From an uncultured Alphaproteobacteria bacterium (GTDB lineage Bacteria; Pseudomonadota; Alphaproteobacteria; HIMB59; GCA-002718135): a stretch of DNA of 64,000 nt. The DNA lies in assembly GCA_902602515.1 (NCBI GenBank), contig CACKRG010000001.1, positions 186,001 through 250,000 on the forward strand, read 5' to 3'. The notes below the pieces were generated by a model, which saw only the letters and a program-made list of their open reading frames with translations, searched no databases and was not told the DNA's origin. Positions 18,088 to 27,508 of the stretch are shown piece after piece (position 1 is the stretch's first letter; each line of letters begins with the position of its first letter). Made by a program: the position numbers and the translations under genes.

Positions 18088-18095
18088 AATAAGTA

Positions 18096-18170
18096 TGGCT
18101 GGGGCGGTAGGATTCGAACCTACGAATGCCGACTCCAAAAACCGGTGCCTTACCGCTTGGCGACGCCCCA
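18096..18170 (-). tRNA. tRNA-Gln (anticodon TTG)
   Basis: The minus strand folds into a cloverleaf. The acceptor TGGGGCG pairs with CGCCCCA. The anticodon loop TTTTGGA gives the anticodon TTG. The T arm contains GGTTCGAATCC, and CCA is encoded. It reads CAA/CAG. The gene lies 8 bases from the stop of the SH3 protein gene. Confidence 0.96.
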
Positions 18171-18321
18171 AAAAATTCGATACTCTCTAGTATTTAGTGC
18201 AAGATAAGTCAAATTCATCGTATGTGACATTAACACAAATTTTAAACAAAGTAATTATAATTAACAAGGTTTGATACAAACAAGGGATTTACATTTGTAA
18301 AGCTAAGCCTATTTAAATTTT

Positions 18322-19017
18322 ATGTTAAAATTTATTTCATTAATATTTTGCGTACTATTTTTACCTTATGTATCCTTAGCTCAATCTAATTCTCAAAATG
18401 AGAAATTATATGAGAAACTTGTTAGTGATTGGTCAGATATATTTCCAGATGGAAATAGAAATGCTGCTGGTCCAAGATTTTTTAAATATATTTTAGACCA
18501 AAATTTAAAATATGAAGAATTTATACAATTTAATAAATTATATTGCCCAGTCTCTGGTTCATTACTTTCACCTGATGCTTTACCTGATGAAATCTACCTT
18601 ACTAACATCCAAAACGATGAACAAATTTGTGGTCAATATTATAAATGTTGTTGGCCTTGTTTATGTGACGTTATGAAATATTCAGAAACAAAAAAAATAA
18701 ACATTAATTTTAAAGATCAATCAAAAGATATTTATGCAATTGTTATCGATAATCCTTGTAATAAAAATGATTTTCCAGAACTTGTTAATCGAGATTATTT
18801 TTGTGAAGGTAATGAGTTAAATAAAAAATATACTTACTCAGTAGATAATAAACTTGTTATTGGCTTATTACATAATGCAAAAAAATGTGATGCTTACGAT
18901 ATAGATTATATAAAAAATGACCAAATAACTGGACCCATGTGTGAAGCTAGAAATAGTATGCCTCTCGAGGATCTGAATTTTGGAATGGGTGACATTTTTA
19001 TTAGATTGGCAAATTGA
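18322..19017 (+). CDS. Exported cysteine-rich protein with KCCWPCLCD motif
   Basis: This 231-residue protein has a clean signal peptide (cut near SLA-QSNSQ). The mature part has about a dozen cysteines: CPVSGS near residue 73, then CGQYYKCCWPCLCDV near 107-121, DNPC, FCEG, KKCDAYD and GPMCEARN. So many cysteines in an exported protein suggest disulfides or metal/heme binding. I do not recognise a named family. It overlaps the next gene's upstream region by a few bases, and the stop lies 12 bases before the likely start of the FG-GAP protein, so the two are co-transcribed. Function is unknown. Confidence 0.6.
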   Translation: MLKFISLIFCVLFLPYVSLAQSNSQNEKLYEKLVSDWSDIFPDGNRNAAGPRFFKYILDQNLKYEEFIQFNKLYCPVSGSLLSPDALPDEIYLTNIQNDEQICGQYYKCCWPCLCDVMKYSETKKININFKDQSKDIYAIVIDNPCNKNDFPELVNRDYFCEGNELNKKYTYSVDNKLVIGLLHNAKKCDAYDIDYIKNDQITGPMCEARNSMPLEDLNFGMGDIFIRLAN

Positions 19018-19028
19018 AAATACTTGAA

Positions 19029-20444
19029 ATGCGTAAGTTAATTTTTATTTTTATTATATTAATATCTAATATGGCTAAGGCAGAATTTTTTTCTAATATT
19101 TCAGATATAATTGAAAACAATAATGATCGATTAAGTTATGGAGTTTCAGTAACGGACTTTAATAAAGATGGAACTTTTGAATTTATTGTTGCAGGTTTTG
19201 GTTACTCCAATTTAGCTCTTAGCTATAAAAATGGAAAACTAATTAATATAATTCAAGATCCTTTATTCGTCGATGAAGATAGGAATACTATCGGTGTATC
19301 TGCTTGTGATATTGATCAGGATGGTTTTGAAGAAATTTATTTCTTAAATACTGATACGTATAGTGGAGAAAAAAAATACTCTGATAGATTATTGGATAAT
19401 AATAATAATATATTCGATTATTTTGAGTTAGAAAAAAATTTAGAAAATTTAAATTTGACTGCAGGGAGATCAGTTGTTTGTGTAGATAGAAATGGATCAG
19501 GAAAATACGGTATATACGTGGCTAATTATGGAGGCCCTACTAGATTTTATGAAATTAATGAAAATGAAGTTGAGGACTTAGCGCCAATTCTTGGGATTGA
19601 TCAAATAACTGGAGGAAGAGCTGTTATCTCAGGACATATAGTTTCTGATAATATGGACATATTTGCGGCTAATGAGAGGGGTCCAAATTTTTTATATAAA
19701 AATAATAATGGTAAATTTAATGATATTGCGATTGAAAAAAATGTCCAAGATACCTTTCAAAATGGTCGAGGAACTGCTTTAACTGATTTTTTGTATAGAG
19801 GTGAACTTGATATTATAACAAGTAACTGGGAGGGTTATCATCGTATTTTTGTAAAACAAAAAAATTCATTTCTCGATATGTCCTCATTAAATTTTAGATC
19901 ACCAAGCAGAATACGAACAGTTATATCAGCTGATTTTGATAATGATGGTTATGATGAAATTTTTTTAAATAATATAGGTCAGCCAAATAAACTCTTTCGT
20001 ATTCTTGATGAAGGAAACTTAGAAGAAATCAAATTAGATGAAGCACTTGAAGCACAAGGTCTAGGAACTGGTGCTGCCGTTGCAGATATTGATGGAGATG
20101 GAATTTTAGAATTACTTATTTCTCATGGTGAATCTGGTGCTCAGCCGCTAAGTTTATTTAGAGCAAATGTGTTAAATACTAATTATGTTAGAATCAAACC
20201 TCTCAACACCTTTGGTGCTCCAGCTAGAGGTGCAACAGTTATTCTGAATACAAATTTAAGAAATCATGCCAAGACTATTGATGCAGGCTCAGGATATTTA
20301 TGTCAAATGGAACCAGTAGCACATTACGGTTTACGTGAAGGTGAAATCATTAAAAATATAACAATCAAGTGGACTAATGGTACAATTGATAGTTATGAAA
20401 TTAATGATATAAATAATACTTTGGAATTTAAGCAAGGAATATAA
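19029..20444 (+). CDS. Exported FG-GAP/VCBS repeat protein with ASPIC/UnbV domain
   Basis: I start at ATG 19029 (MRKLIFIFIILISNMAKA), which gives a direct signal peptide. The track start at TTG 19014 adds five residues. The body is a beta-propeller of FG-GAP repeats with calcium-loop sequences DFNKDGTFEF, DIDQDGFEEIY, DFDNDGYDEIF and DIDGDGILELL. The last 80 residues (FGAPARGATVIL ... GSGYLCQMEP ... HYGLREG ... ITIKWTNG) match ASPIC/UnbV. Such proteins are secreted and thought to bind ligands or surfaces; no enzyme activity is established. It is the second gene of the cysteine-rich/DUF4396 run. Confidence 0.85.
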   Translation: MRKLIFIFIILISNMAKAEFFSNISDIIENNNDRLSYGVSVTDFNKDGTFEFIVAGFGYSNLALSYKNGKLINIIQDPLFVDEDRNTIGVSACDIDQDGFEEIYFLNTDTYSGEKKYSDRLLDNNNNIFDYFELEKNLENLNLTAGRSVVCVDRNGSGKYGIYVANYGGPTRFYEINENEVEDLAPILGIDQITGGRAVISGHIVSDNMDIFAANERGPNFLYKNNNGKFNDIAIEKNVQDTFQNGRGTALTDFLYRGELDIITSNWEGYHRIFVKQKNSFLDMSSLNFRSPSRIRTVISADFDNDGYDEIFLNNIGQPNKLFRILDEGNLEEIKLDEALEAQGLGTGAAVADIDGDGILELLISHGESGAQPLSLFRANVLNTNYVRIKPLNTFGAPARGATVILNTNLRNHAKTIDAGSGYLCQMEPVAHYGLREGEIIKNITIKWTNGTIDSYEINDINNTLEFKQGI

Positions 20445-20449
20445 TTTAA

Positions 20450-20908
20450 ATGTCTGTCACTGAAATGTTGAAAAAGCCAGCTCCACGTTTTCATTGGAAA
20501 TGTAAACATACATGGAGAAGAAGTGCCAAAAATACACTTTGGTGTTTACTTGGATGCTCAATTGGTGATTTTGGAACAATCCTATATTTTCAACTAAATG
20601 CAATAAATTGGCCTACTCTATCAATTATGATTTTAGCTATCATAAACGGACTAATTACAAGTATTATTTTAGAAACAATAATTTTATCAAGACAAATGAC
20701 CATTAAAATAGCTTTTCACACAGCTTTAACAATGAGTTTTATTTCTATGCTTGCCATGGAAATTGCCATGAACTCTGTTGATTGGTTAATTTTAGGAGAG
20801 GCAAAACTTGTTTGGTGGATAGTACCTATAATGCTTTTAGTCGGATTTTTAACACCATGGCCATACAATTATTATAGATTAAAAAAATATAATATTGCCT
20901 GTCATTAA
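20450..20908 (+). CDS. Membrane protein, DUF4396-like
   Basis: This 152-residue protein has about four hydrophobic segments. The N-terminal WKCKHTWRRSAKNTLWCLLGCSIGDFGTI carries a Cys-rich GCSIGD turn and is the stretch I associate with DUF4396. A histidine follows in KIAFHTALTMSFI. Cys and His in membrane segments could bind a metal, but no function is known. It follows the UnbV gene by 5 bp, so it belongs to the same transcript. Confidence 0.6.
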   Translation: MSVTEMLKKPAPRFHWKCKHTWRRSAKNTLWCLLGCSIGDFGTILYFQLNAINWPTLSIMILAIINGLITSIILETIILSRQMTIKIAFHTALTMSFISMLAMEIAMNSVDWLILGEAKLVWWIVPIMLLVGFLTPWPYNYYRLKKYNIACH

Positions 20909-20968
20909 TCTAATTAATTAATAACCAAATATTGAAATATGATTAATTGTACATATCTGCTAATTATG

Positions 20969-21433
20969 ATTAGAATATTACTTACATTTCTATTTATTAG
21001 TTCTAGCGTAATTGCTGCAAGCACTAACTCAGATGATAATAGTTCAAGTATGTCAGCTGGTGAACAAGTAATTAAACTATATGATAAAGCTTACGAATTA
21101 GTCTATTACAAAAAATTTGATAAATCTATTAAATTACTAGAAAAAATTGCTAAGCGTAAAGACCTTGGTGAAAAAAAAGCTGATGTATACAACCTACTTG
21201 GTTTTAGTTATAGAAAGCACAGTGAGCCAAATCTAGATAAAGCCCTTGAAGCATATAGAATTGCTTTAGACACAAATCCAGAACATTTAGGAGCACATGA
21301 ATATCTTGGAGAACTTTATATCACTCTTGGTAATATGAAAAAAGCTAATGAAATGTTATTAAAATTAGAAACTTTAGCTGGAACTAATTCTATGGAATAC
21401 AGAAAATTAAAAACAGCAATTGAAAATTCATAA
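20969..21433 (+). CDS. Exported TPR-repeat protein
   Basis: The track start at 20939 would add ten residues. I prefer ATG 20969, since MIRILLTFLFISSSVIAA is then a normal signal peptide. About 154 residues carry two to three tetratricopeptide repeats, for example ADVYNLLGFSYRKHSEPNLDKALEAY and HLGAHEYLGELYITLGNMKKANEML. It is a periplasmic protein-interaction scaffold with unknown partners. It lies 60 bp after the DUF4396 gene. A strong hairpin follows its stop codon. Confidence 0.75.
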   Translation: MRILLTFLFISSSVIAASTNSDDNSSSMSAGEQVIKLYDKAYELVYYKKFDKSIKLLEKIAKRKDLGEKKADVYNLLGFSYRKHSEPNLDKALEAYRIALDTNPEHLGAHEYLGELYITLGNMKKANEMLLKLETLAGTNSMEYRKLKTAIENS

Positions 21434-21440
21434 ATATTAC

Positions 21441-21464
21441 AATTGCTCTTTAAGAAGAGCAATT
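21441..21464 (+). terminator. 10-bp perfect hairpin after the TPR gene
   Basis: AATTGCTCTT-TAAG-AAGAGCAATT is a perfect 10-bp stem with a 4-base loop, placed between the TPR stop (21433) and the DUF4149 ATG (21471). Only a short T stretch follows, so termination may be weak. The 3' arm (AAGAAGAGC) is also the only purine-rich sequence near the DUF4149 start, so the structure could instead limit its translation. Confidence 0.6.
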
Positions 21465-21470
21465 TGACCT

Positions 21471-21899
21471 ATGGTAACTTATACTCTTAATTTTTTATTA
21501 ACAATTTTAATTGGTTCTATGGCTTTTTTTATGACTGTTGTCTCACCCTCAGTCTTTACCACATTAAGTGCTAATGCCAGCAGTAAATTTTTAAGAACAA
21601 TTTTTCCCAGAATGTTTTTATTTGGTTTTATAATAGCTGTTTTATCTTTAATCCTTAGTTATGTTTCGAGTAATATTTTAAATTCTACTTTATTAATAGT
21701 AGTGGCCATAAGTTTTATTATTAATAGAAATTATTTAACACCCAAAATTAACGATTTTAGAGATAAAGAATTAGAAGGTGATAAAAAAGCATCCTCTAGT
21801 TTTAAATATATGCATTTGCTTTCGGTTTTATTATTTATATTGAATTTTATTATTTTACTAAGCATCGTAATTATCAATTACTTTAATTATAATTTATAA
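21471..21899 (+). CDS. Four-helix membrane protein, DUF4149-like
   Basis: This 142-residue protein has four hydrophobic segments. The first carries IGSMAFFMTVVSPSVFTTL. A polar loop RNYLTPKINDFRDKELEGD precedes the last segment. This is the TMEM205/DUF4149 pattern (conserved 'P.vF' and 'P.in..RD'). Function is unknown. Its 3' end converges with and overlaps the pdeM gene by 13 bp. Confidence 0.72.
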   Translation: MVTYTLNFLLTILIGSMAFFMTVVSPSVFTTLSANASSKFLRTIFPRMFLFGFIIAVLSLILSYVSSNILNSTLLIVVAISFIINRNYLTPKINDFRDKELEGDKKASSSFKYMHLLSVLLFILNFIILLSIVIINYFNYNL

Positions 21900-22540
21900 A
21901 CTTTATCCTGCCCTATAGGATAAATATTCAAATTTTTTTTACCTAATACATTGTTTATTTGTTTAGAATTGATATCAAGTCCACCAGTTAAAATTCCAAA
22001 ACTTGGTAAAATGAATATTTTTTCATTATGAACAAAAGATGATTTGAAAATAGTTTTCCCTCTGTGAGAAATTTTTACTTTAGGATGATAGTGACCACAA
22101 ATTTGAAATGAAGATGTTTGTATAGGTATGTGTGTAAATAAAAATTTATCAATTTCATAATTTACAAAATTTTTAAAACCCCCAATTTGTATATTTTTAT
22201 CATGATTACCTTTAATCCATATGAAATTGGTATTGCTCATATATTTACTTAGATCTTTATGGTCTTGATCTTTTAAACTCAAAGTTGAAAAAACATCGTG
22301 TAATAAATCTCCAACTATAATTAAATTCCTTGGTTTAATCTGATCTAAACAAACAAAAAGTTTTTTTAATATTTCTTTTGTGTCATACGGAGGTAAAAAT
22401 TGTTTATTCTTTGCATAGCTAATAGATTTTCCAATGTGTAAATCTGATACAATCAGTGTATTAAGTCTTTTCCAATAAAGAGATTTATTTGGATATGCAT
22501 AAAATTCTTCATTACCAAAATTAATTAATTGATAGTACAT
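21887..22540 (-). CDS. pdeM: Ligase-associated DNA damage response metallophosphoesterase PdeM
   Basis: This 217-residue calcineurin-like phosphoesterase has the metal-binding blocks VSDLHIGKS, IVGDLLHD, IKGNHDKNI, FTHIP and ICGHYHPKV, in the usual order. It is the nuclease-like member of a four-gene repair set with the helicase, MBL exonuclease and ATP-dependent ligase found here. It overlaps the helicase gene by 20 bp, so it is translated from the same transcript. The substrate is presumed to be damaged DNA ends, by association. Confidence 0.88.
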   Translation of the reverse strand: MYYQLINFGNEEFYAYPNKSLYWKRLNTLIVSDLHIGKSISYAKNKQFLPPYDTKEILKKLFVCLDQIKPRNLIIVGDLLHDVFSTLSLKDQDHKDLSKYMSNTNFIWIKGNHDKNIQIGGFKNFVNYEIDKFLFTHIPIQTSSFQICGHYHPKVKISHRGKTIFKSSFVHNEKIFILPSFGILTGGLDINSKQINNVLGKKNLNIYPIGQDKVYKL

Positions 22541-24953
22541 TGGCCTCTTTTAATATTTCTTTTTCTAAATCCTCTAAAATATAATCTTCAGTTTCCTTTT
22601 TTGATAAATTTTCTCTATTTATTTCAAGAATAATTGGAACTGCCAAGGGTGATATACTTGTTAGTTTCTTTAATATAATTTTTTTATCAATTTTGTTTAA
22701 AATTTTCTCTAATCTATCATAATCTATCATATTCTTTTTTGCGTCTTCATATGATGATTGTAAAAGAATATGATCTGGTTCATTTTTTTTGAGAACCGTA
22801 TAAATTAGATCAGAGCTAAATAAAACTTGCTTCCCCGTTTTTTCCATTCCTGGCAACCTTCTTTCTATTAAACAAGATATAATTGCATTATCTCTAAACA
22901 ATCTTTTCACTATTGAAGTTTCTTCAAGATAATTATCTAAATGTTTATCTAACAATCCTATATTTAGAATTTTCTTAATTTCTTTAACTTCTTTTAAAGA
23001 CCATAAAACAATAGCATAATCATTCGCAACAAATCCTAAAGGTTTATAATTAGATTCCTTAAAGCCTCTTAGCAATAAAAAGCCTAGTGTTTGATTTGCA
23101 TGCCATCCTGCAAAAGTATAGATAACAGTATAAAAAATTTTTTTTCGGGGGAATTGTTCCACTAGATATTCATCTTTTTTTGGAATTTTAGATATTTCTT
23201 TTTGTCTTTTTAACCATTCAGTAATTTGATCTGGATATAAATCCCACATATTACTTTTTGCTAATAAAGACCTAACTGAGTTTGCTAAATTTGTTGATAA
23301 GGGCATTCTTCCACCAGAGTATGATGGAATTTTTGAAATTAAAGATTTACTTCTTTTAACTTGTACTAAATTATTTTTCATTGATTGAAATTCTAATACT
23401 TGACCAGCAAATATAAATGAATCACCTTGAGAAAGGTTTTGAATAAAAACTTCTTCTATATTTCCCAAGGTCTTTGTACCAAGTTTTATTTTTAACATGG
23501 GATTTTCAATTATAGTTCCAACATTCATACGGTATTTTAGTGATTCTTTTTTATTTACTAATTTATAAATATTTTTATTTTCTCTTAAGTGGGAGATTCT
23601 CTTGAATTGATCATAATTTTTTAAAACATATCCTCCATCTTGTATGAGATTGATCAATTCCTTGAAATCATTAAAATTTAGATATTTATATGGATATGCT
23701 TTTATAATTTCTATGTAGAGATCATTAATATTAAATTGCCCTGCACAAGCCGTTGCAAAAATATGTTGAGCCACAACATCAAAACTTCCTTCTTTCAAAT
23801 CAATTTTATCTAAGTTATTATTTTTTATTTCTTCAATAGCAGCCTTTGCTTCAATAAACTCAAAACGATTAGTTGGTACTAAAATTGCTTTTGAGGGAGT
23901 GTTTAGATTATGATTTGATCTTCCCACGCGTTGCAATAATCTATTAATTCCTTTTGGTGCTCCAACTTGAATAATTTTTTCTACATCTCCGTAATCTAAT
24001 CCAAGTTCTAAAGAAGATGTCGCAACAACACAGTCAACTAATCCTTTGCTAAGATTATTTTCTACATTTAAACGTAAGTTTTTTTCTAATGAACCGTGGT
24101 GAACAGCAATTTTTAATTTTTTCTTATTAATTAACCATAAGTTTTTAAACATATATTCAGCTTGCGCCCTCGTATTAACAAAAATAATTGTTAATTTTGA
24201 CTTCATTATTTCTTTATAGATTTCATTAATAGAATACGTAGCCATATGACCAGACCAAGGAATACGTTCTTTTGATTCTAGGATTTTAATTTTAGGTAAA
24301 ACTGAATTATCATAAGAAACTATTTTTGATTTTTTTCGACAAAGCCATTTTTTAGCATCTTGTTTATTTTTGAGAGTTGCGGATAACCCTATTCTTTGTA
24401 AATTTGGAGAGAAAGTTTGTAATCTTTCAATATTTAAACTTAGAAGATCAGCTCTCTTATTATCCAAAAAAGTGTGTATCTCGTCGATAATTATATATTT
24501 TAGATTTTGAAAAAATTCTTTCGCATTCTCATACGAATTTAACAATGCAAGTGACTCTGGAGTTGTAATAAGAATATTAGGAGGTTTTTGTCTTTGTTTT
24601 TGTTTTTTATATGGTGTTGTGTCACCTGTTCTTACTTGAAATGAAATATTTAAATCAAGCTCTTTAATAGGTTTTTCTAAATTTCTCACAATATCGTTTG
24701 CAAGAGACTTTAATGGAGAAATGTAGAGGGTATGAAGACCTTTAAATTTTTTAGACTTTATTAAATCATCTATCGGATTAATAAATCCTGTCAAAGTTTT
24801 GCCAGCTCCAGTAGGAGCAAATACAACAACATCAGATCCGCTTCGAACATGATGAAATGTTTCAATTTGATGGGGAAACCAGGACCATTTTTTTTTCTTC
24901 ATCCACTTGGTTAGGGGGTGTAATAATAAGGGATTCGATTTATTTATATTCAT
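22521..24953 (-). CDS. Ligase-associated DEXH-box helicase (Lhr-like)
   Basis: The protein is about 810 residues. Helicase core blocks are VFAPTGAGKTLTGF (Walker A), TTPESLALL, IIDEIHTFLDN (DEIH), GLSATL, VVATSSLELGLDYG and LLQRVGRSNH. The Lhr-type winged-helix and C-terminal region follows. ATP-driven 3'-5' unwinding in DNA repair is expected from the family. The track starts at 24971; the alternative ATG 24953 (MNINKSNPLLLHPL) abuts the exonuclease ATG on the other strand (CATATG) and gives no overlap, so I prefer it. Either way the two promoters must lie inside the opposing coding sequences. Confidence 0.88.
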   Translation of the reverse strand: MNINKSNPLLLHPLTKWMKKKKWSWFPHQIETFHHVRSGSDVVVFAPTGAGKTLTGFINPIDDLIKSKKFKGLHTLYISPLKSLANDIVRNLEKPIKELDLNISFQVRTGDTTPYKKQKQRQKPPNILITTPESLALLNSYENAKEFFQNLKYIIIDEIHTFLDNKRADLLSLNIERLQTFSPNLQRIGLSATLKNKQDAKKWLCRKKSKIVSYDNSVLPKIKILESKERIPWSGHMATYSINEIYKEIMKSKLTIIFVNTRAQAEYMFKNLWLINKKKLKIAVHHGSLEKNLRLNVENNLSKGLVDCVVATSSLELGLDYGDVEKIIQVGAPKGINRLLQRVGRSNHNLNTPSKAILVPTNRFEFIEAKAAIEEIKNNNLDKIDLKEGSFDVVAQHIFATACAGQFNINDLYIEIIKAYPYKYLNFNDFKELINLIQDGGYVLKNYDQFKRISHLRENKNIYKLVNKKESLKYRMNVGTIIENPMLKIKLGTKTLGNIEEVFIQNLSQGDSFIFAGQVLEFQSMKNNLVQVKRSKSLISKIPSYSGGRMPLSTNLANSVRSLLAKSNMWDLYPDQITEWLKRQKEISKIPKKDEYLVEQFPRKKIFYTVIYTFAGWHANQTLGFLLLRGFKESNYKPLGFVANDYAIVLWSLKEVKEIKKILNIGLLDKHLDNYLEETSIVKRLFRDNAIISCLIERRLPGMEKTGKQVLFSSDLIYTVLKKNEPDHILLQSSYEDAKKNMIDYDRLEKILNKIDKKIILKKLTSISPLAVPIILEINRENLSKKETEDYILEDLEKEILKEANVLSIN

Positions 24954-25943
24954 ATGGATTTCATTAATCATAAGCTATTTATCAAAGATATAAATGTACA
25001 TATAGATCCAATATTACCGAAAAAAATAGCAATTATTACACATGGTCACGCAGATCATGCCAGATTTGGACATGATCATGTTATTGCTACTAGACAAACA
25101 ATAGACATAATGAAAATTCGTTACGGAAATAAATGTGCCAAGAAATTTACTTCTCTTCGATACGGACAAAAATATTCAATTAAAAACTATGATTTTACTC
25201 TTTATCCTGCAGGACATATTTTGGGGAGTGCTCAAGTTTTAATTGAGAAAGATAATCACCGTTTAGTCATCACAGGTGATTATAAAGTAGGAAAAGATGA
25301 AACATGTAAAAATTTCAAACTGGTTAAATGTGATACTTTAATTACCGAAGCAACATTTGGCTTACCTATATTTCAACATCCAGATCCTAAAGATGAAATT
25401 AAAAAACTCATACATTCTATAAAAATAAATAAAAATAATTCTCATATTGTTGGTGCGTATGCACTTGGCAAAGCGCAAAGAGTAATGAATCTTTTACGCC
25501 AGCAGAAATATAATGAGACAATTTATATTCATGGCTCTCTAGAAAAGTTATGCCAATATTATTCAAAAGAAAAAATTAATATTGGAAAGTTTGAAAAAGT
25601 CTCTTCAAAGGATAAAAGTTTTTATGAGGGTAAAATTATTATTGCGCCTCCATCAGCGTTAAAAGATCGTTGGTCAAGACGGTTTCCTAATCCTATAATA
25701 TGTATGGCAAGTGGATGGATGACAGTAAAACAAAGGGCAAAACAACAAGGTATAGAACTACCATTAATTATTAGTGATCACAGCGATTGGAATGAATTAT
25801 TAGATACAATTAATAAATCAAATGCAAAAAATATATTAGTTACTCATGGTCAGGAAGATGCATTAGTATATTATTGTAAGAAACAAAATCTTTTATCAAA
25901 ACCCCTTTCAATACAGGGAAGAAATGATGAGGAAATAGAATGA
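24954..25943 (+). CDS. Ligase-associated MBL-fold exonuclease
   Basis: This 329-residue metallo-beta-lactamase/beta-CASP protein has THGHADHARFGH (the HxHxDH zinc motif), PAGHILGSAQ, LVITGDYKVG and ISDHSDWNEL. These are the features of SNM1/Pso2- or CPSF-like nucleases that trim damaged DNA ends. It overlaps the ligase gene by 4 bp (ATGA), indicating translational coupling and joint action in nick or break repair. Confidence 0.87.
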   Translation: MDFINHKLFIKDINVHIDPILPKKIAIITHGHADHARFGHDHVIATRQTIDIMKIRYGNKCAKKFTSLRYGQKYSIKNYDFTLYPAGHILGSAQVLIEKDNHRLVITGDYKVGKDETCKNFKLVKCDTLITEATFGLPIFQHPDPKDEIKKLIHSIKINKNNSHIVGAYALGKAQRVMNLLRQQKYNETIYIHGSLEKLCQYYSKEKINIGKFEKVSSKDKSFYEGKIIIAPPSALKDRWSRRFPNPIICMASGWMTVKQRAKQQGIELPLIISDHSDWNELLDTINKSNAKNILVTHGQEDALVYYCKKQNLLSKPLSIQGRNDEEIE

Positions 25944-27508
25944 AAGAATTTTCTTCTCTTCTGCACAATTTAATTTTAACACCAAGTCGCAATACTAAAA
26001 TTAAGCTACTTCAAGATTATTTTAAAACACTTGATATAAATCGAGCATACGCGCTTGCAATTTTATCAGACCAACTTTCTTTCAAATTTATTAAAGCATC
26101 TAAGCTTAGAGAACTTGTTTATGAACAAGTCGATCAACATTTGTTTGATTTTTCTTATGATTATGTTGGTGATTTAGCAGAAACTATATCATTAATTTGG
26201 CCAAAAAAAGCAGCTAGTAAAGCACAAAATTTATCTTCTTTAATAGATAATATAAAAAAAATTAAAAAGTCTGAGATAAATAAAGAGTTTGGTAAAATTT
26301 TAAATCAACTATCTCATAACGAGCGATGGACTTTAATTAAGATTTGTACTGGTGGACTAAGGATTGGTGTTTCGGAAAGGTTAGTAAAAACTTCCTTGGC
26401 TGACCTTTATAAAAAATCTGTAAATGAGATTGAAGAAATTTGGCATGGGTTAGAATTTCCTTATGAAAATTTATTTCGATGGTTAAGAAATGAAACCAAA
26501 AAACCTAAAATTGATTTTAAAAAATTATTTCACCCCATGATGCTTGCTAATCCAATTGATGAGGAAAAAGATTTTAATCGATTAAAGGCTAGTGAATTTC
26601 AAGCAGAATATAAATGGGATGGAATTAGGGTTCAACTTATGGTTTCGTCAAAAAAAGTTGCACTATATTCAAGAACAGGAGATAATATATCATCTGCTTT
26701 CCCAGAAATAATTGAAACTACTAAAGGAGATGCTGTAATTGATGGAGAATTGCTCGTAGGTAAGAAATTTAAACCCTATGGTTTTAATGATTTGCAGCAA
26801 AGATTAAACAGAAAAAAAGCATCGAAAGAGCTACAAAAAAAATTTCCTGTTTTCATTCGAGCTTATGATATCCTTTTTTATAAAGGTAAAGATCTAAGAA
26901 AATTATTTTTATTTGAAAGAAGAAAATTTTTAGAAAAATTTCAAAAAGAGAATAAAAGTAATCAAATTGATTTATCTTCAATCATAACGTTCTCAAACTG
27001 GAGAGAATTATCAAAATATAAAAATAATTTTAATGATGATTTAAATGAAGGGGTAATGATTAAACTTAAAAATAGTGAATATTTACCTGGAAGAAAAAAG
27101 GGGTATTGGTATAAATGGAAAAAAAATCCAAAACTTGTTGATGCTATTTTAATGTATGCTCAGCGGGGACATGGAAAAAGGTCATCTTATTATTCAGATT
27201 TTACTTTTGGAATTTGGAAAGGAAACGATTTAGTACCTATAGGAAAAGCATATTCAGGCTACACTGATAAAGAACTATTAGTTTTAGATAAATTTATTAG
27301 AAATAATACTACCAATAAATTTGGCCCAGTAAGAGAGGTAAAAAAAGAAATTGTTTTAGAAATAGCATTTGATGATATTTTTTCAAGCAACAGACATAAA
27401 TCAGGAGTCGCCATGCGCTTTCCAAGAATTCATAGAATTAGATGGGATAAACCAATTAATGAAATAATTTCTCTAGAAGAATTTAAGAAAGAATTTAAAA
27501 TAAGTTAG
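25940..27508 (+). CDS. ATP-dependent DNA ligase (ligase-associated repair cluster)
   Basis: This 522-residue ligase has an N-terminal helical DNA-binding domain. The adenylation domain has the KxDG lysine in AEYKWDGIRVQL (Lys225), then YSRTGDNISSAFPE, IDGELLVG and EGVMIKLKNS. The C-terminal OB domain contains YWYKWKKNPKLVDAILMYAQ. It seals nicks using ATP and is additional to the NAD-dependent replicative ligase expected elsewhere. It is the effector enzyme of the four-gene set. Its end overlaps ispE convergently by 14 bp. Confidence 0.92.
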   Translation: MKEFSSLLHNLILTPSRNTKIKLLQDYFKTLDINRAYALAILSDQLSFKFIKASKLRELVYEQVDQHLFDFSYDYVGDLAETISLIWPKKAASKAQNLSSLIDNIKKIKKSEINKEFGKILNQLSHNERWTLIKICTGGLRIGVSERLVKTSLADLYKKSVNEIEEIWHGLEFPYENLFRWLRNETKKPKIDFKKLFHPMMLANPIDEEKDFNRLKASEFQAEYKWDGIRVQLMVSSKKVALYSRTGDNISSAFPEIIETTKGDAVIDGELLVGKKFKPYGFNDLQQRLNRKKASKELQKKFPVFIRAYDILFYKGKDLRKLFLFERRKFLEKFQKENKSNQIDLSSIITFSNWRELSKYKNNFNDDLNEGVMIKLKNSEYLPGRKKGYWYKWKKNPKLVDAILMYAQRGHGKRSSYYSDFTFGIWKGNDLVPIGKAYSGYTDKELLVLDKFIRNNTTNKFGPVREVKKEIVLEIAFDDIFSSNRHKSGVAMRFPRIHRIRWDKPINEIISLEEFKKEFKIS

